DNA of 64,000 nucleotides from Cervus elaphus. Its lineage: Eukaryota; Chordata; Mammalia; Artiodactyla; Cervidae. Made by a program: the position numbers and the translations under genes. Location: contig NC_057815.1 in the NCBI RefSeq assembly GCF_910594005.1, positions 82,569,552 through 82,633,551 of the forward strand, given 5' to 3'. Position 1 is the first letter of the stretch. Each line of letters opens with the position of its first letter. Shown piece by piece: positions 11,926 through 22,497 of this stretch. The notes below the pieces were generated by a model. That model ran no database searches and had not been told where the DNA came from. It saw only the letters and a list, made by a program, of their open reading frames with translations.

Positions 11926-12128
11926 GGGCTTCCCTGGTGGCTCAGAAGGTTAAGAATCCACCTGCAATGCAGGAGACCCGGGTTTAGTCCCTGGCTCAAG
12001 AAGATCCCCTGGAGAAGGAAATGGAACCCACTCCAGAATTCTTGCCTGGAGAATTCCACAAACAGAGGAGCCTGGTGGGTTACAGTTCATGGGATTGCCA
12101 ACAGTCGGACACGACTGAGCAACTAACA
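11926..12128 (+). mobile_element. Bov-tA SINE
   Basis: Complete sense copy: tRNA-like head GGGCTTCCCTGGTGGCTCAG, the box-B-like region near 11980-11993, the central GGAGAAGGAAATGG, and the tail AGTCGGACACGACTGAGCAA. A short CA-rich tail follows. It is well preserved relative to most copies here. Confidence 0.95.
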
Positions 12129-12204
12129 TGCCCACCCACACACACAAGGTAGGGTTGGGAAACCTCTGAATGACATCACTTTGCACGTGAGACAATACTA
12201 TAGT

Positions 12205-12330
12205 CCTTTTAGAGATTAGTAAACAGAGGTCCCCAAAACTTAAATAACTTCTTTAAAGTTAAACAGCTGTGAGATAATCAGTGTTAGCTTTGAAACAATA
12301 TCATTTTATTTCAAACTTTATCATAGCTGC
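12205..12330 (-). mobile_element. MIR SINE, antisense
   Basis: Blocks AGTAAACAGAGGTCCCCAAA, TTAAATAACTTC and AAACAGCTGTGAGATAATCA follow the order of an antisense MIR (the equivalents of 'gaggaaactgaggc', 'taacttgccc' and 'cacagctagtaagt'). Edges are approximate. Confidence 0.55.
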
Positions 12331-14015
12331 CTCTTGACATTGTAATTATGGGCATTAAAACATGAACTTTTAGCTCATTCTTGGTTTTGCTGTACAGTAT
12401 TAATGTGAGAAATGTAAATACATTTTTTAAAACATCCGATTAAAATCTCATGTATTCAAATCTCCCTGTATTATTTAGATTTTTAAAAATGCTTACATAA
12501 TATGTATTGTCAAATTTTCTAATTTTCTCCCTGTTGTAATCCTGGCATAATTTTTAGCATGGCATCTATTATATTAGTGTATTCCCCATTAGAATTTAAT
12601 GTGTAGAGTGGTCAAAAATGATCTTCTCAGAGTATCATATGAAGCTATTTTTTTTAGATGAATTCTAATTTAGAAATACTGAAGATAATGGATTAGTAAT
12701 TTAAAAAGAAGTTTCAAAGGAATATGTTTTCAAGCTCATCCTACTGAGGCTAAATTTCATAAGTCACTAGCATGACATGTCTGGACCTAGGTGGAATTAA
12801 GAAAAAATTTATAAAGGAATGTTTAAGAGTTTCTTCACTCCTTTGATCTTGTTTCTCTGCAGGGAATATTTTTTGTACATAGACATGAAGTCAACTGATC
12901 TTTGTCATTTGATTCAGTTCAAGCCCTTCAGTCATGAGCAGTGTCCACTGAACTGCAGAGTCTCATCAGAGAACAAGGCCACCTGTGAAAGCAAACCATG
13001 ATGCATAGTCTGACACTGTTACCCTGAGGAGCTAACCTTGACATTGGTGAGGCCCAAATTAGTACAAAATCCTTAGCTCATCTTTCATTAAAAACCATCC
13101 CTCATGGGTCACAGCTTTGTCCAGATGTTTGGAAGCTAAATGAAATTCAAAACAATTTCTTATCTTTAGCAAATAGAACTCACCCATGTAAAACTTAAAC
13201 AAATAGAGTTGGGGGGCGGGGCGGGAACTGAATCTACTTTTGTTATTAGTAGTTGTAATTTTTAACTTTTTCCCTTTTTGTAGTCAATTCCTAAGTAATT
13301 CCACTGTAATATTATTATTTACATAACTGATGGTACATGATTTTAACTTTCTTGAGTGTCACACAACAAAAATGCAAAAGTTTTTGCAAGTAGATTCCAT
13401 TATACTTGAAGTGGTCCTTATTTAACAATTATTTAAACAGATTCTGAAAAGAAAATGTATGACTTCTAGAAAATTGCCCTGGTTGACTTATTCTCAGTGC
13501 TACCCTCCATTTACCTTCTAAATATGTTCTAAGAAATGAGCTTAGGCAACTGTGATTTTTCTGTGTGTGTGTGAGAGAGAAATTTTGGGAGTTTTTGATA
13601 ATGCAAGTGCACATTCATATATGTGGAAATAGTGAATAAACAAAGAGGTAAGATTGCTGCATTGGAGAATATATGAGTGTGTATATTGGTTTGATATTGT
13701 TACATTTCTCTCTAATGTAATTATGCCAGTTTACTTAGTAGAAGTGAGTGGATGGGTATATTTGATTTTTTCTAAATGTCCAGTAACATTTTCTAACTTG
13801 GGCATTCATCTTTTACTTATAGGATGTAATTCTTTTTATAGTACATTGTATTTGTTGTTAGTACTAATCTATGGTTAAGTATAGGCATTGTAAATATTTT
13901 TTCCTAAAATTGACTTTAAAAGTAAATTAGGAAGTAATGTGATAGAAGATAATGTGATGTTTTCTTGATACAATATGAATATAGTCAAATCAGAAATCTT
14001 GTTTTTTTTTCATTT
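12331..14015. other. Unique AT-rich stretch
   Basis: No gene is supported. A G-rich motif (GGGGGGCGGGGCGGG, about 13211-13225) and a short GT/GA run (13562-13580) are the only local features. Reading frames of 60-74 codons at 12819-13001, 13429-13614 and 13654-13878 have no domains. Confidence 0.55.
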
Positions 14016-14019
14016 GTTT

Positions 14020-14244
14020 TTAATTGGGGGAGATTCTTTTACACTGTTGCATTGGTTTCTGCCATATAGCAACACAAATCAGCCATAGTAATACATACAT
14101 AACCTCCCTCTTGAACCTCCCTCACCTCCTGACCCTCCAAATGCTCTAGGTCGTCACAGAGCACCAGTTTGAGCTCCCTGTGTTATAAAGCAACTTCCCA
14201 CCAGCTATCTATTTTACACATGGTAGTGTATATATTTTCCTTTT
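14020..14244 (-). mobile_element. L1 3' UTR fragment, antisense
   Basis: Typical antisense text: a T-rich start, TTGCATTGGTTTCTGCCATA, CAAATCAGCCATAG, then the CCTCCC-rich block and CAGAGCACCAGTTTGAGCTC. It is an older relative of the L1 tails at 17.5, 37.1 and 47.8 kb and is cut off at or near the BovB that starts at 14252. Confidence 0.85.
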
Positions 14245-14251
14245 TGAATTT

Positions 14252-16664
14252 TTTTTCTTGGGTATGGTGTTGATCACTGCCTCCTATACAATGTCACAAA
14301 CCTCCGTCCATAGATCTTCAGGCACTCTGTCTATCAGATCTAATGCCTTGAATCTATTTCTCACTTCCACTGTATAGTCATAAGGGATATGATTTAGGTC
14401 ATCTGTTAATGGCCTAGTGGTTTCCCCTACTTTCTTCAATTTAACTCCAAGTTTGGCAATAAGGAGTTCATGATCTGAGCCACAGTCAACTCCTGGTCTT
14501 ATATTTGCTGACTGTATGGATCTTCTCCAATATAACCAATCTGATTTCTGTATTGACCATCTGGTGATGTCCATGTATAAAGTCTTCTCTTGCTTTGTTG
14601 GAAGAGGGTGTTTCCTATGATCAGTGCGTTCTCTTGTCAAAACTCTATTAGCCTTTGCCCTGCTTCCTTCTGTACTCGAAGGACAAATTTGCCTGTTGCT
14701 GCAGCTGTTTCTTGACTTCCTGCTTTTGCATTTGAGTCCCCTATAGTGAAAAGGACGTCTTTTTTGGGTGTTAGTTCTAGAAGGTCTTATAGGTCTTCAT
14801 TGAACCATTCAACTTTAGCTTCTTCGGCATTATTTGTGGGAGCATAGACTTGGATTACTGTGCTATTGAATGGTTAATCTTGGAAACAAACAGAAATCAT
14901 TCTGTTGTTTTTAAGGATGAATGCAAAGAAATAGAGGGAAACAATAGAATAGGAAAGACTAGAGATCTGTTCAAGAAAATTAGAGATACCAAGGAAACAT
15001 TTCATGCAAAGATGGGCACAATAAAGGTCAGAAATGGTATGGACCTAAGAGAAGCAGAAGATATTAAGAAGAGGTGGCAAGAATACACAGAAGAACTGTA
15101 CAAAAAGGATCTTCATGACCCAGATAATCACGATAGTGTGATCACTCACCTAGAGCCAGACATCCTGGAATGCAAAGTCAAGTGGGCCTTAGGAAGGATC
15201 ACGACCAACAAAGCTAGTGGAGGTGATGGAATTCCAGTTGAGCTATTTCAAATCCTAAAAACTGATTCTGTGAAAGTGCTGCACTCAATATGCCAGCAAA
15301 TTTGGAATACTCAGCCATGGCCACAGTACTGAAAAAGGTCAGTTTTCATTCCAATCCCAAATAAATTCAATGCCAAAGAATGCTCTGACTACCGCACAAT
15401 TGCACTCACCTCAGCGTTAGCAAATTAATGCTCAAAATTCTCCAAATCAGGCTTCAACAGTACGTGAACTGTGAACTTGCAGATGTTCAAGTTGGATTTA
15501 GAAAAGACAGAGGAACCAGAGATCAAATTGCCAACATCCTTGGGACCATTGAAAAAGGGAGAGAGTTCCAGAAAAAAACATCTACTTCTGCTTTATTGAC
15601 TATGCCAAAGCCTTTGACTGTGTGCATCACAAAAATCTATGGAAAATTCTTAGAGAGATGGGAATACCAGACCACATTACTTGCCTCCTGAGAAACCTGT
15701 GTGCAGGACATGAAGCAACAGTTAGAACTGGACATGGAACAACTGCACTGGTTTAAAACTGGGAAAGGAGTATGTCAAGGCTGTATATTGTCACCCTGCT
15801 TATTTAATTTATATGCAGAGTACATCATATGAAATTCTGGACTGGGTAAATCCCTATCAGAAATCAAGATTGCCAGAGAAATATCAACAACCTCAGATAT
15901 GCAGATTATACCACTCTAATGGCAGAAAGTGAAGAGGAACTAAAAAGCCTCTAGTTGAAGGTGAAACAGGAGAGTGAAAATGCTGGCTTAAAACTCAACA
16001 TTCAAAAAACAAAGTTCACGATATCTGAACCTATCATTAATGACAAATAGATGGGAAAAAAATGGAAGCATATTTCATTTTCTTTGGCTCCAAAATCAAT
16101 GTGAACATTGACTACGGCCACAAAATTAAATACACTTGATCCTTGGAAGAATAGCTATGACAAACCTAGACAGTATATTAAAAAGCAGAAACATCACTAT
16201 GCCATCAGAGGTCCATCTAGTCAAAGCTATGGTTTTTCCAGTAGTCATGTGTTGATATGATTGTTGAAACATAAAGAGGGTGGGGTGCTAAAGAATTGAT
16301 GCTTTTGAACAGTAGTGCTGGAGAAGACTCTTGAGAGTCCCTTGGATAGTAAGGATATCAAACCAGTCAATCCTAAGGGAGATCAACCCTGACTATTCAT
16401 TGAAAGTACTGATGCTTAAGCTGAGGCTTCAATACTCTAGCCACCTGATGTGAAGAGCCAGTTTATTGGAAATGAACCTGATTCTGGGAAAGATTGAGGG
16501 CAAGAGGAGAAGAGGGCAGTAGATTTGAGGTGATTGGATGCTATTACTGACTCAACGGACATGAGTTTTAGCAAAAAGGGAGATAGTGAAGGACAGGGAA
16601 ACCTGATGTACTGCAGCTCATGGGGTCACAAAGAATCAGACATGACTTAGGGATTGAACAACAA
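14252..16664 (+). mobile_element. BovB LINE with inverted 5' segment
   Basis: Two parts meet near 14910. The left part (14252-14909) is minus strand and encodes, when complemented, the endonuclease domain (for example VEVRNRFKALDLIDRVPEDLW and the ELTPKKDVLF-like region). The right part (14911-16664) is plus strand and runs from CKEIEGNNRIGKTRDLF through ASGGDGIPVELFQ and the palm region to the 3' end. In the family order the right part begins about 160 nt after the left part ends (judged from the uninverted copy at 46.76-46.93 kb). That order fits one insertion with a 5' inversion and a junction deletion. TGAATTT occurs at 14245-14251 and 16665-16671, a candidate 7-bp TSD. Many stops and frameshifts are present. 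Confidence 0.9.
14850..15691 (+). pseudogene. BovB ORF2 remnant: linker and N-terminal RT region
   Basis: The frame from about 14910 to 15332 encodes the region before the reverse transcriptase fingers (RDTKETFHAKMGTIK, DIKKRWQEYTEELYKKDLHD, NKASGGDGIPVELFQ). After a stop at 15330-15332 the homology continues (LQIRLQQYVNCELADVQVGF, RGTRDQIANI) with a stop and frameshifts before the palm. The family protein is an RTE endonuclease/reverse transcriptase that nicks target DNA and copies its own RNA there. This copy cannot encode it: the endonuclease half lies inverted upstream, and the palm motif region near 15890-15915 is mutated (the aspartate pair reads as GAT-TAT). Confidence 0.85.
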
Positions 16665-16772
16665 TGAATTTCTAAAATTTATTACTTTATACTTTATAAT
16701 ATTATAGTTATTGTAAATGGTATATTATAAAATTATGTTTTCTAAGTACTTGCTGCTAGTTTAGAAGTATGC

Positions 16773-17099
16773 GGACTTCCCCAGTAGCTCAGCTGGTAAA
16801 GAATCCACCTGCAATGCAGGATATCCCAGTTCAATTCCTAGGCCAGGAAAATACCCTGGGGAAGGGCTCAGCTACCCACTCCAGTATTTGTGTGCTTCCT
16901 CGGTGGCTCAGACTATAAAGAATCTGTGTGCAATGCAGGAAACCTGGGTTTGATCCCTGGGTTGAGAAGATCTTCTGGAAGAGGGCATATCAAACCCACC
17001 CCAATATTCTTGCCTGGAGAATCCCTATGGACAAAGGAGCCTGGTCGGCTACAGTCTGTGGGGTCACAAAGAGTCAGACACAACTGGGGGACTAAGGAC
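16773..17099 (+). mobile_element. Dimeric tRNA-head SINE (Bov-tA type)
   Basis: Two tRNA-like heads in tandem: GGACTTCCCCAGTAGCTCAG (16773) and GTGCTTCCTCGGTGGCTCAG (about 16892), the second followed by a normal Bov-tA body and tail (AGAGTCAGACACAACTGGG). It has the same arrangement as the antisense copy at 6103-6416, which suggests that both descend from one dimeric source form. Confidence 0.92.
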
Positions 17100-17100
17100 A

Positions 17101-17453
17101 CATACATAGAAGTTTGCATTTTTAGTATTAGCATTAATTTTATATCCAGAAAATGGTTATCTTATTTATTTTATTAAATTTCATGTTCTCTGGAGCTTTC
17201 TACTTTGAAAGTCATCTATGAAAACCTATAACTTTCTTACTTGCTAATATTTATATCTTTTACTTGTTTTACTTGCCTTACTGTGCTGACTAGATCTCCA
17301 TGAAATTTCTGAATAGAAGTTAAAACAGAGGGCATCTTTAACATGTTCCTGATTTTGACTGAAAACCTGCTTATGTTTAACATATCATATAGATTTTAAA
17401 GATATCCTTTACCAGAATAACAATATTCCTTTTTATTATTAGTTTGCTAATAT
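17101..17453. other. Unique AT-rich spacer
   Basis: No feature recognised up to the TSD of the following L1. Confidence 0.5.
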
Positions 17454-17461
17454 GGTATTAA

Positions 17462-18516
17462 TTTTTTTTTTCCTTTTTTTTTTTATTATTATTTTTTTTT
17501 TCCAGTGGGTTTGTCATACATTGATATGAATCAGCCATGGATTTACATGTATTCCCAATCCCGATCCCCCCTCCCACCTCCCTCTCCACCCGATTCCTCT
17601 GGGTCTTCCCAGTGCACCAGGCCGGAGCACTTGTCTCGTGCATCCCACCTGGGCTGGTGATCTGTTTCACCATAGATAGTATATATGCTGTTCTTTTGAA
17701 ATATCCCACCCTCACCTTCTCCCACAGAGTTCAAAAGTCTGTTCTGTACATCTGTGTCTCTTTTTCTGTTTTGCATATAGGGTTATCGTTATCACCTTTC
17801 TAAATTCCATATATATGTGTTAGTATGCTGTAATGTTCTTTATCTTTCTGGCTTACTTCACTCTGTATAATGGGCTCCAGTTTCATCCATCTCATTAGGA
17901 CTGGTTCAAAAGCTTCCTTATCCATTCATCTGCTGATGGGCATCTAGGTTGCTTCCATGTCCTGGCTATTATAAACAGTGCTGTGATGAACATTGGGGTG
18001 CACGTGTCTCTTTCAGATCTGGTTTCCTCAGTGTGTATGCCCAGAAGTGGGATTGCTGGGTCATATGGCAGTTCTATTTCCAGTTTTTTAAGAAATCTCC
18101 ACACTGTTTTCCATAGTGGCTGTACTAGTTTGCATTCCCACCAACAGTGTAAGAGGGTTCCCTTTTCTCCACACCCTCTCCAGCATTTATTGCTTGTAGA
18201 CTTTTGGACAGCAGCCATCCTGACTGGCGTGTAATGGTACCTCATTGTGGTTTTGATTTGCATTTCTCTAATAATGAGTGATGTTGAGCATCTTTTCATG
18301 TGTTTGTTAGCCATCTGTATGTCTTCTTTGGAGAAATGTCTGTTTAGTTCTTTGGTCCATTTTTTGATTGGGTCATTTATTTTTCTGGAACTGAGCTGCA
18401 GGAGTTGCTTGTATATTTTTGAGATTAATCCTTTGTCTGTTTCTTCATTTGCTATTATTTTCTCCCAATCTGAGGGCTGTCTTTTCACCTTACTTATACC
18501 ATGGAATATTACTCAG
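17462..18516 (-). mobile_element. L1 LINE, 5'-truncated, antisense, with rearranged 5' end
   Basis: It starts with the T-rich complement of the poly(A) tail, then the 3' UTR (GATATGAATCAGCCATGG) and the complement of the ORF2 C-terminal part. The minus strand at 17895-18488 keeps 197 open codons, with HMKRCSTSLIIREMQ and KCWRGCGEKGTLLHCWWECK in the C-terminal zinc-knuckle-like region. Compared with the copy at 47.8 kb, 49 nt are missing at 17910/17911 (equivalent to 48294-48342). A 19-nt part of that missing segment appears at 18498-18516 in the opposite orientation. GGTATTAATTTTTTT occurs at 17454-17468 and 18516-18530, the TSD. Confidence 0.95.
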
Positions 18517-18685
18517 GTATTAATTTTTTTAAAAAAATATTTATTAGAAATATATTTTGAATATTGCAAATTCCTTATCTAACAAGGAACTAATTCCTTC
18601 TTTATTTTGATGAAACACTGTAATAAGTAATTTTATGTAAACACAACATAATAATGATACACTCATTTTATAGGCACTACTGCAT

Positions 18686-18854
18686 TGCTGTTCAGTCGCT
18701 CAGTCATGTCCAGCTGTTTGCGACCCCATGGGCTGCAGCACACCAGACTTCCTTGTCCTTCACCATCTCCCGAAAGCTTGCTCAAACTCGTGTCCATTGA
18801 GTCAGTGATACCACCCAACCACCTCATCCTCTGTCATCCCCTTCTCCTCCCGTG
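18686..18854 (-). mobile_element. BovB 3' end, antisense
   Basis: Starts GCTGTTCAGTCGCTCAGTCA and stops within the RRRRG-encoding stretch (CCCCTTCTCCTCCCG). About 170 bp. No clear TSD was seen. Confidence 0.92.
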
Positions 18855-19042
18855 AAGAGCGTGTCTTAAATTTGTTAAGAATAACTGAAAATATTTATGA
18901 ATAGGATTCATCTATAATTTCCTTATGTGTTTTGCCAATATATGGGAGAACAGATAAGGAATATGATTTTTGCTTGTTTTCTAGGAATCTTGTGTAAGTT
19001 TGAAATTTTAAAAATATTTTAAAAAATATCTCATGAATTCTG

Positions 19043-19237
19043 TGCGTTAATTTTATATCCTGCAACTTTACTATATTCATTGATTAGCTCTAGTAATTTT
19101 CTGGTAGAGTCTTTAGGGTTTTCTATGTAGAGGATCATGTCATTTGCAAACGGTGAAAGTTTCACTTCTTTTCCTACCTGGATTCCTTTTATTTCTTTGT
19201 CTGCTCTGATTGCTGTGACCAAAACTTCCAAAACTAT
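19043..19237 (-). mobile_element. L1 ORF2 internal fragment (RT palm), both ends missing
   Basis: The minus strand encodes VTAIRADKEIKGIQVGKE, LSPFANDMILYIENPKDS and LLELINEYSKVAGYKIN, part of the L1 reverse transcriptase palm. The catalytic FADD signature reads FAND, so the first catalytic aspartate is lost. The fragment has neither the L1 3' UTR nor a poly(A) end, which is unusual for a normal target-primed insertion. The flanks are unrelated AT-rich DNA. Confidence 0.92.
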
Positions 19238-19689
19238 GGAAAATGTGGGCCTGGTATATTATTTTGGATAAATTATTTTACAGATCACATTAACAAAATC
19301 TACAAGACTATTTCAGGTTTAATAACTTCCTTTTTAAATGGGATTAATAATTTTTCTTTTTTTCCAGAAAGTTGTTTATGTTTTCTAAGTCTTTAAATCA
19401 ATTGCAAATATCTACATAGACTAGAGGAGAGAGATAAAAGAGAATGGCTGAGTTTCTGCAGAAAAAATATATGATATGTATGCACAAACACACAATGCCC
19501 CCAAACGTTTCATCACTGAAACGTGATTATGCTATTGCACATGACAGAAGGACTTTGAAAGTGTGATTAAATGGATTGGAGAATTTATTCTGAATTTTCT
19601 TGGTGGGCCTAAGAATATCACAGCATTTCATATTAGAAGGTTATAGAAGGAGTCAAATTTAGAGCAGTAGAATATGTGACAGCAGAAGC
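19238..19689. other. Unique spacer
   Basis: No gene or named repeat recognised. Confidence 0.5.
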
Positions 19690-19925
19690 AAGAGAATGAA
19701 GTCATGTGGCCATAAACAAAGCAATGCCACAAACCTAAGGCAGTTGGAAGAAGCAAGAAATAGGTCATCCCCAGGAATCTTCAAGAAAGCAACCTACCAA
19801 CACCTTCATTTTAGCTCCAGGAGACTTATTTTGGATTCCTGATCTCCTGAACAATAAGAAAAAAAAAAAAAATTAAACCCATAATGTTGTTGCTATAGTT
19901 TAAGCAACAATAGGAAACCAATGTA
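19690..19925 (+). mobile_element. MaLR-type LTR remnant
   Basis: Blocks follow the MaLR LTR order: GAATGAAGTCATGTGGCCAT (19695), GTTGGAAGAAGCAAGAAA, AACCTACCAACACCTTCATT, then an A run where the polyadenylation region lies (19857-19874), and GCAACAATAGGAAACCAAT (19903) near the 3' edge. No internal sequence is attached. Confidence 0.65.
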
Positions 19926-20009
19926 GATTTTGGCACTGAAAGTGGGGTCCTTATGTAACAGATACTTAAAAATGGAGAAGTAGCTTTGGAATTAGTTAAT
20001 GTATCAGTT

Positions 20010-20708
20010 AGGTTCAGGTTCAGGCACTCAGTCATGTCCGACTCTGAGACCTCATGGACTGCAGCACGCCAGGCCTCCCTGTCCATCACCAGGTCCCAGA
20101 GCTTACTCAAACTCATGCCCATTGAGTTGGTGATGCCATCCAACCATCTCATCCTCTGTTGTCCCCTTCTCCTCCCACTTTCAATCTTTCCCAGCATCAG
20201 GGTCTTTTCAGATGAGTCAGTTCTTCCCATCAGGTGGCCAAAGTACTAGAGTTTCAGCTTCAGCATCAGTCCTTCCAATGAATATTCAGGACTGATTTCC
20301 TTTAGGATGGACTGGCTGGATCTCCATGCTGTCCAAGGGACTCTCAAGAGTCTTTTCCACCAACGCAGTTCAAAAGCATCAATCCTTCAGTATCAATGTC
20401 TTTATAATCCAACTCTCAAATCCATACATGACTACTGGAAAAACCATAGCTTTGACTAGCCAGACCTTTGTTGGCAATGTAATATCTCTGCTTTTTAATA
20501 AGCTGTCTAGGTTGGTCATAGCTTTTCTCCCAAGGAGCAAGCATCTTTTAATTTCATGGCTGCAATTACCATCTGCAGTGATTTTGGAGCCCCCCAAATA
20601 AAGTCTGTCACTGTTTTCACTGTTTCCCCATATATTGCCATGAAGTGATGGGACCAGATGCCATAACCTTAGTTTTGGAATGTTGAATTTTATGCCAACT
20701 TTTGAGTG
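20010..20708 (-). mobile_element. BovB LINE, 5'-truncated, antisense
   Basis: Runs from the 3' end (GTTCAGGCACTCAGTCATGT) through the complement of the C-terminal tail, the MVFPVVMYG-encoding stretch (VVMYGFESW on the minus strand) and the thumb region, ending near AATTTTATGCCAACTTTTGA. About 700 bp, with several frame breaks. Confidence 0.94.
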
Positions 20709-20976
20709 AAAAAATTTATATATAGGGCCTGGAATAACTTTGAATATTAAAAAATACATTTTTGGATTAAACTGTTATTAGAAATATAGTTATCGAAAAC
20801 TGTTGGTGAGGGCTCAGAAGGAAATAGTAATAGATGATAATAATAATAGTAGATGATGCACAAATCTTGAAGCATTCTCAGTGATGGGTCAGATGAAACT
20901 GAGAAACACACTTAAAAAAAAAAACTATATTTTCTTAGAAAACTTCCACATCTTCATAAACAGAATATTTATTGTT

Positions 20977-22497
20977 GTTGTTCAGTCACTAAGGCATGTC
21001 TGACTTTTTGTGACCTCCATGGACAGCAGCACTCCAGGCCTCTCTGCTTCTCACCATCTCCCAGAGCATGCCCAAGTTCATGGCCATTGAATTGGTGATT
21101 CAATCCAACCATCTCATCCTCTGTTGCCTCCCTCTTTTGCCTTCAATCTTTCCTAGCATCAGGGTTTTTTCCAGTGAATTAGCATTTCTACTCAAGTGGC
21201 CAAAGTATTGCAGTTTCAGCTTCAGCATTATTCCTTCCAGTGTGTATTCAGGGTTGATTTCTCTTGATGTCATTCAGTCTCTCCATCATGTCCAACTCTT
21301 TGTGATCCCATGGACTGCAGCATGCCAGGCTTCCCTGTCATTCAGTATCTCCCTGAGTTTTCTCTAACCTGTGTCCACTGAGTTGGTGATGCCATCCAAC
21401 CATCTCGTCCTCAGTCATCCTCTTCTGCCTTCGATCTTTCCTAGCAGCAGGGTCTTCTTCAATAAGTCAGCTGTTCACTCCAGGTGGCCAAAGATTTGAA
21501 GCTTCAACTTCAGCATCAGTCCTTCCAATGAATATTCAGAGTTAATTTCCTTTAGGATTGACTGGTTTGATCTCCTTGCTGTCCAAGGAACTCTCAAGAT
21601 CTCCAGCACTGTAGTTTCAAAGCACCAATTCTTCAGCAATCAGCTTTCTTTACAGTCCAACTCTCACATCTGTACATGACTACTGGAAAAACCATAGATT
21701 TGACTATACAGGCCCTTTGTTGGTAAAGTGATGTCTCTGCTTTTTAATACACTGTCTAGGTTTGTCATAGCTAGTCTTCCACGAGCAAGCATCTTTCATT
21801 CTCATGGCTGCAATCACCACTCACAGTGATTTTGGAGCCCAAGAAAATGAATCTGACACTATTTCCATCATTTCCCCATTTATTTACCATGAAATGATAG
21901 GAGTAGATGCCATTATCTTCATTTTTTGAATGTTGCATTTTAAGCCAGGTTTTTTTGCTCTCCTCTTTCACCTTCATCAAGAGGCTCTTTAGTTCCTCTT
22001 CACTTTCTGCTATTAAAGTGGTGTTATTTACACATCTGAGGCTGTTGATATCTCTTCGGGCTCTTGATTCCAACTTGGGATTCATCCAGTCTGGCATTTC
22101 ATATGATGTACTCTGCATGTAAGTTAAATAAGCAGGGTGACAAGATAGAGCTTGACGTACTCCTTTCCCAATTTTTAACTAGTCTGTTGTTCCATGTCCA
22201 GTTCTAACTATTGCATCTTGAACTGAATACAGTTTTATCAGGAGGCAGGTAAGGTAATCTGGTATTCCCATCTCTTGAAGAATTTTCCAGTTTGTTGTGA
22301 TCCACACAGTCAAAGGCTTTGGCATAGTCAATGAAGCAGATGTTTTTTCTGGAATCCCCTTGCTTTTTCAATTTCCCTTAGGGCTGACTGGTTTGATCTC
22401 CTTGCTGTAGAAGAGACTCTCAAGAGTCTTCTCCAGTACCACAATTCAAAAGCATCAAATCTTTAGCGTTAAACCTTCTTTATGATCCAACTTCTAT
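20977..22497 (-). mobile_element. Older BovB, antisense, split by a second BovB
   Basis: The left piece (20977-21265) is a BovB 3' end that stops in the GATTTCTCTT stretch. The right piece (22371-22497) resumes exactly there (ATTTCCCTTAGGGCTGACTG) and continues to the MYG-encoding region. The pieces join in register once 21266-22370 is removed. The direct repeat ATTTCTCTT / ATTTCCCTT marks the insertion. About 415 bp belong to this element. Confidence 0.92.
21266..22370 (-). mobile_element. Nested BovB, antisense
   Basis: A separate BovB whose 3' end starts again at GATGTCATTCAGTCTCTCC and runs to the complement of the palm N-terminal region near 22330-22370 (CAATGAAGCAGATGTTTTTT). The 3'-end sequence therefore occurs twice in the same orientation. 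The YADD-equivalent region near 22025-22036 is mutated (complement of GTTATTTACACA). About 1.1 kb, inactive. Confidence 0.92.

Noticed and set aside
11926..12000. tRNA gene at the head of a Bov-tA copy
   Set aside because: The tRNA-derived head of a SINE. It does not fold into a complete cloverleaf with proper stems, and the same head recurs in all Bov-tA copies.
12819..13001. Exon-like frame after a CTCTGCAG acceptor-like site
   Set aside because: No partner exon, no domain, and a 60-codon frame is expected by chance.
20977..22497. CRISPR-like or tandem gene array from the repeated similar blocks
   Set aside because: The repeats are BovB 3' ends hundreds of bases long in a eukaryotic nuclear context, without regular spacers.
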